This document shows, piece after piece, positions 6,193-7,837 of a DNA stretch of 7,837 bases (positions are counted from its first letter, which is position 1; every line of letters begins with the position of its first letter). Origin of the DNA: Acidobacteriota bacterium. GTDB lineage: Bacteria > Acidobacteriota > UBA890 > WLXD01. The notes under the pieces were generated by a model. It worked only from the letters and a program-made list of their open reading frames with translations. It had not been told where the DNA came from and did not search any database. The translations under genes were made by a program, and so were the position numbers. The DNA lies in the NCBI GenBank assembly GCA_022571615.1, contig JACZXM010000124.1, positions 1 through 7,837 on the forward strand. The letters are read 5' to 3'.

Positions 6193-7837
6193 CTGTTTTG
6201 TGCCGTCTGTGGTGTGATTCTCACTGTTGCAATAATGCTCGTGCGGTCGCTGTTCACGGAACGCCCGTCAGGAGACGTGCTCCAGCAGGCCAAATCCGCA
6301 TTGGCTGAAGGAGACTATCAGACGGCCAGGCGGCTGGCGAATCAGTTTCTGAAACGTTCGCCTGACTCCACAGAAGCTCTTCTGGTAAGCGGTCAGGCGT
6401 CACTGCATCTCGGCGATTGCGCAGTGGGTGAGCAAACCCTGCGGCGGGTCCTCGCGATCGATGACAGGAACGTCGAAGCTCACCTGAGTCTTATGCGTCT
6501 CCTGAAGATGGAAGGACGGTTCTGGGAGTTGCGTCCCCACGCGCTAGCGCTGCTTCGATCCGGAGATTCCGGAAACGAGTACTTGATCCTTCTCGCGGCG
6601 CCAGATGAGATTACGTTGGGCGAGCGTGAGTTCAAGCAGGCTGAATCTTGCGGCTCGAGAGTTTCGGACGATGCTCTGCCTATGCTCGGCATCGCGCGTC
6701 ACCACCTGCAGAACGCGGAAATCGAAAGGGCCGACGCGATTCTCCGGAAGATCATCGCCGAGACTCCCGAGAACATCGAATCGCAGGCCTTACTGGGAAC
6801 CGCAATCCTACAACGCGATGAATCCGCGGAGTTTCTCCGTTGGAACAGTCGATTACCAGCCACAGCGGACAAGCACCCGGAGATCTGGTTCCTGCGCGGG
6901 GCATGGGCTCGCAGCAGAAGACAACCCCAGGTTGCAATCCGTTGTTTCTGGGAGGCCGTCATTCGCGATCCCAACCATCGGCGCGCCAATTTCCATTTAT
7001 CGCGAATGCTCGTCGTTGCCGGTAAATACGAAAGCGCGAAGAGGTTTGCCGAGTGGTCTGAACGTCTCGAGGAAGTCTCTCGTCTTGCAACGCGGGGCGA
7101 CGACTCGTCCGGAAGCAAGATGACCGCGAAAACGATGCACCGAATTGCATTCGTAATGGAAAAGCTCGGTCGATTGTGGGAGGCAGCCGGTTGGTATCGA
7201 AAAGCGATCGAACACGATCCCCAATTTTCGGATGCGCGCCAAAAACTGAAAGAAGTGACCGGACGCATCGACGACAAGACGCCGCTCACACTTCGCGCAT
7301 CAAATCCAGCTGGACAGATCGACTATTCAACCTACCCGCTCCCCGACTGGAAATCGAACGGCGACGCCGAACAATCGCGATCGAATTCTTCGTCGGGTCA
7401 ATCGATCGTGTCGTTTTCGGACAGAGCAAAGTCGCTGGGATTGACGTTCAGTTTCCATAACGGCGCCAATACGTCATCGGGCCGGGCGCGCATGTTTGAA
7501 TTCAGCGGAGGAGGCGTTGCCGTTTTGGATTATGACGGTGATTTCTGGCCCGATCTGTACCTCACGCAAGGCTGCTCGTGGCCGTTAACGTCCGGGGGCC
7601 ATCGGGACCGCCTCTTTCGAAACGTCAACGGCGAACGATTTGAGGACGTGACCGAGCAATGTGGATTGGGGGATGAGCGATATAGCCAAGGAGCGACGAT
7701 CGGAGACTTCAATAACGATGGTTTTCCGGATATCTATCTGGCGAATATCGGAGCAAATCGACTGTACCGGAACAACGGCGACGGCACCTTTACCGATGTC
7801 GCAGAGTCGATGGGAGTCGCCGGCGACGATTGGACGT
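6175..7837 (+). CDS. Membrane-anchored TPR and FG-GAP/VCBS (ASPIC/UnbV-type) protein, 3' end missing
   Basis: The first 554 residues of a large protein are present; the frame is open at the window edge. ATG 6175 is followed by basic residues and one hydrophobic helix (about 6-23, ILFCAVCGVILTVAIMLV), a signal anchor or uncleaved signal peptide, so most of the protein should lie outside the cytoplasm. Residues about 33-375 are degenerate TPR helices (for example ALAEGDYQTARRLANQFLKR and FVMEKLGRLWEAAGWYRKAI). A low-complexity Ser-rich linker (about 395-412) leads to a beta-propeller with FG-GAP calcium loops: DYDGDFWPD (452-460) and DFNNDGFPD (511-519), then LYRNNGDGTFTDVAE. The first loop has Phe where Gly is usual. 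TPR plus FG-GAP plus UnbV proteins are abundant in Planctomycetes; function unknown, perhaps surface binding. There is no ribosome site upstream, and GC content and codon use differ sharply from the operon. Confidence 0.85.
   Translation, partial: MRHRRILFCAVCGVILTVAIMLVRSLFTERPSGDVLQQAKSALAEGDYQTARRLANQFLKRSPDSTEALLVSGQASLHLGDCAVGEQTLRRVLAIDDRNVEAHLSLMRLLKMEGRFWELRPHALALLRSGDSGNEYLILLAAPDEITLGEREFKQAESCGSRVSDDALPMLGIARHHLQNAEIERADAILRKIIAETPENIESQALLGTAILQRDESAEFLRWNSRLPATADKHPEIWFLRGAWARSRRQPQVAIRCFWEAVIRDPNHRRANFHLSRMLVVAGKYESAKRFAEWSERLEEVSRLATRGDDSSGSKMTAKTMHRIAFVMEKLGRLWEAAGWYRKAIEHDPQFSDARQKLKEVTGRIDDKTPLTLRASNPAGQIDYSTYPLPDWKSNGDAEQSRSNSSSGQSIVSFSDRAKSLGLTFSFHNGANTSSGRARMFEFSGGGVAVLDYDGDFWPDLYLTQGCSWPLTSGGHRDRLFRNVNGERFEDVTEQCGLGDERYSQGATIGDFNNDGFPDIYLANIGANRLYRNNGDGTFTDVAESMGVAGDDWT

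Noticed and set aside
6184..6240. Possible promoter boxes in the AT-richer sequence after the break
   Set aside because: No pair of -35 and -10 boxes with good spacing, and the sequence encodes the membrane anchor of the TPR protein.
6699..7289. 196-codon minus-strand open frame within the TPR gene
   Set aside because: The plus-strand TPR reading is continuous with the FG-GAP domain in the same frame; the minus reading shows no domain.
5530..7837. A new S4-domain/TPR/FG-GAP fusion protein as a novel system
   Set aside because: The middle third is antisense to a better coding frame, composition breaks sharply at 6180, and the domain topology is incompatible. Treated as an accidental open frame.
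1..7837. tRNA, rRNA, CRISPR array, riboswitch, transposon ends or rho-independent terminator
   Set aside because: Nothing with the expected repeats, cloverleaf, transposase or hairpin plus T-tract was seen by eye; gene gaps in the operon are at most 28 bases.

Overview
The window joins at least two, probably three, stretches of DNA of different character. From position 1 to about 5.7 kb it is GC-rich (about 70% in the 60-base line at 4621) and holds a tightly packed plus-strand operon: uvrB (5' end cut by the window), uvrC (broken near its start), an M50 site-2-type membrane protease, scpA, scpB and the start of rluB. Gaps are 6, 9, -4, 28 and 2 bases, so one polycistronic transcript with translational coupling is likely. 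The M50-scpA-scpB-rluB order and the codon use resemble Myxococcota/Desulfobacterota-type (old 'deltaproteobacterial') genomes. That assignment is an inference from memory, not from a search.

Region by region: UvrB and UvrC are the damage-loading and dual-incision subunits of nucleotide excision repair. UvrC lacks about 35 residues of its GIY-YIG nuclease domain and changes frame at that point (about 1881-1897). The M50 protease has its full metal-binding and NPDG-type motifs. ScpA and ScpB are the kleisin and winged-helix partners of SMC in chromosome condensation. RluB (23S rRNA pseudouridine synthase) keeps only its S4 RNA-binding domain before its similarity stops near 5703-5735.

From about 5.71 to 6.18 kb the coding signal is on the minus strand: a GC-rich frame of about 155 residues that I do not recognise, abutting rluB tail to tail. 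At about 6175-6183 base composition drops abruptly (82% GC in the line at 6121, 50% in the line at 6181). A new plus-strand gene begins there, a membrane-anchored TPR protein with FG-GAP/VCBS repeats of the ASPIC/UnbV type. Its sequence and codon habits (many TCG, CGA, GAT, GAA) look planctomycetal (Pirellulales-like). It runs off the right end.

The rluB fragment, the antisense stretch and the TPR gene happen to share one stop-free plus-strand frame (5530-7837). It could be misread as a 769-codon S4-TPR-FG-GAP fusion. The simplest reading is a chimeric contig (metagenome or amplified single-cell artefact) or a heavily rearranged locus, not a new system. No tRNA, rRNA, CRISPR array, insertion sequence or convincing terminator was seen.
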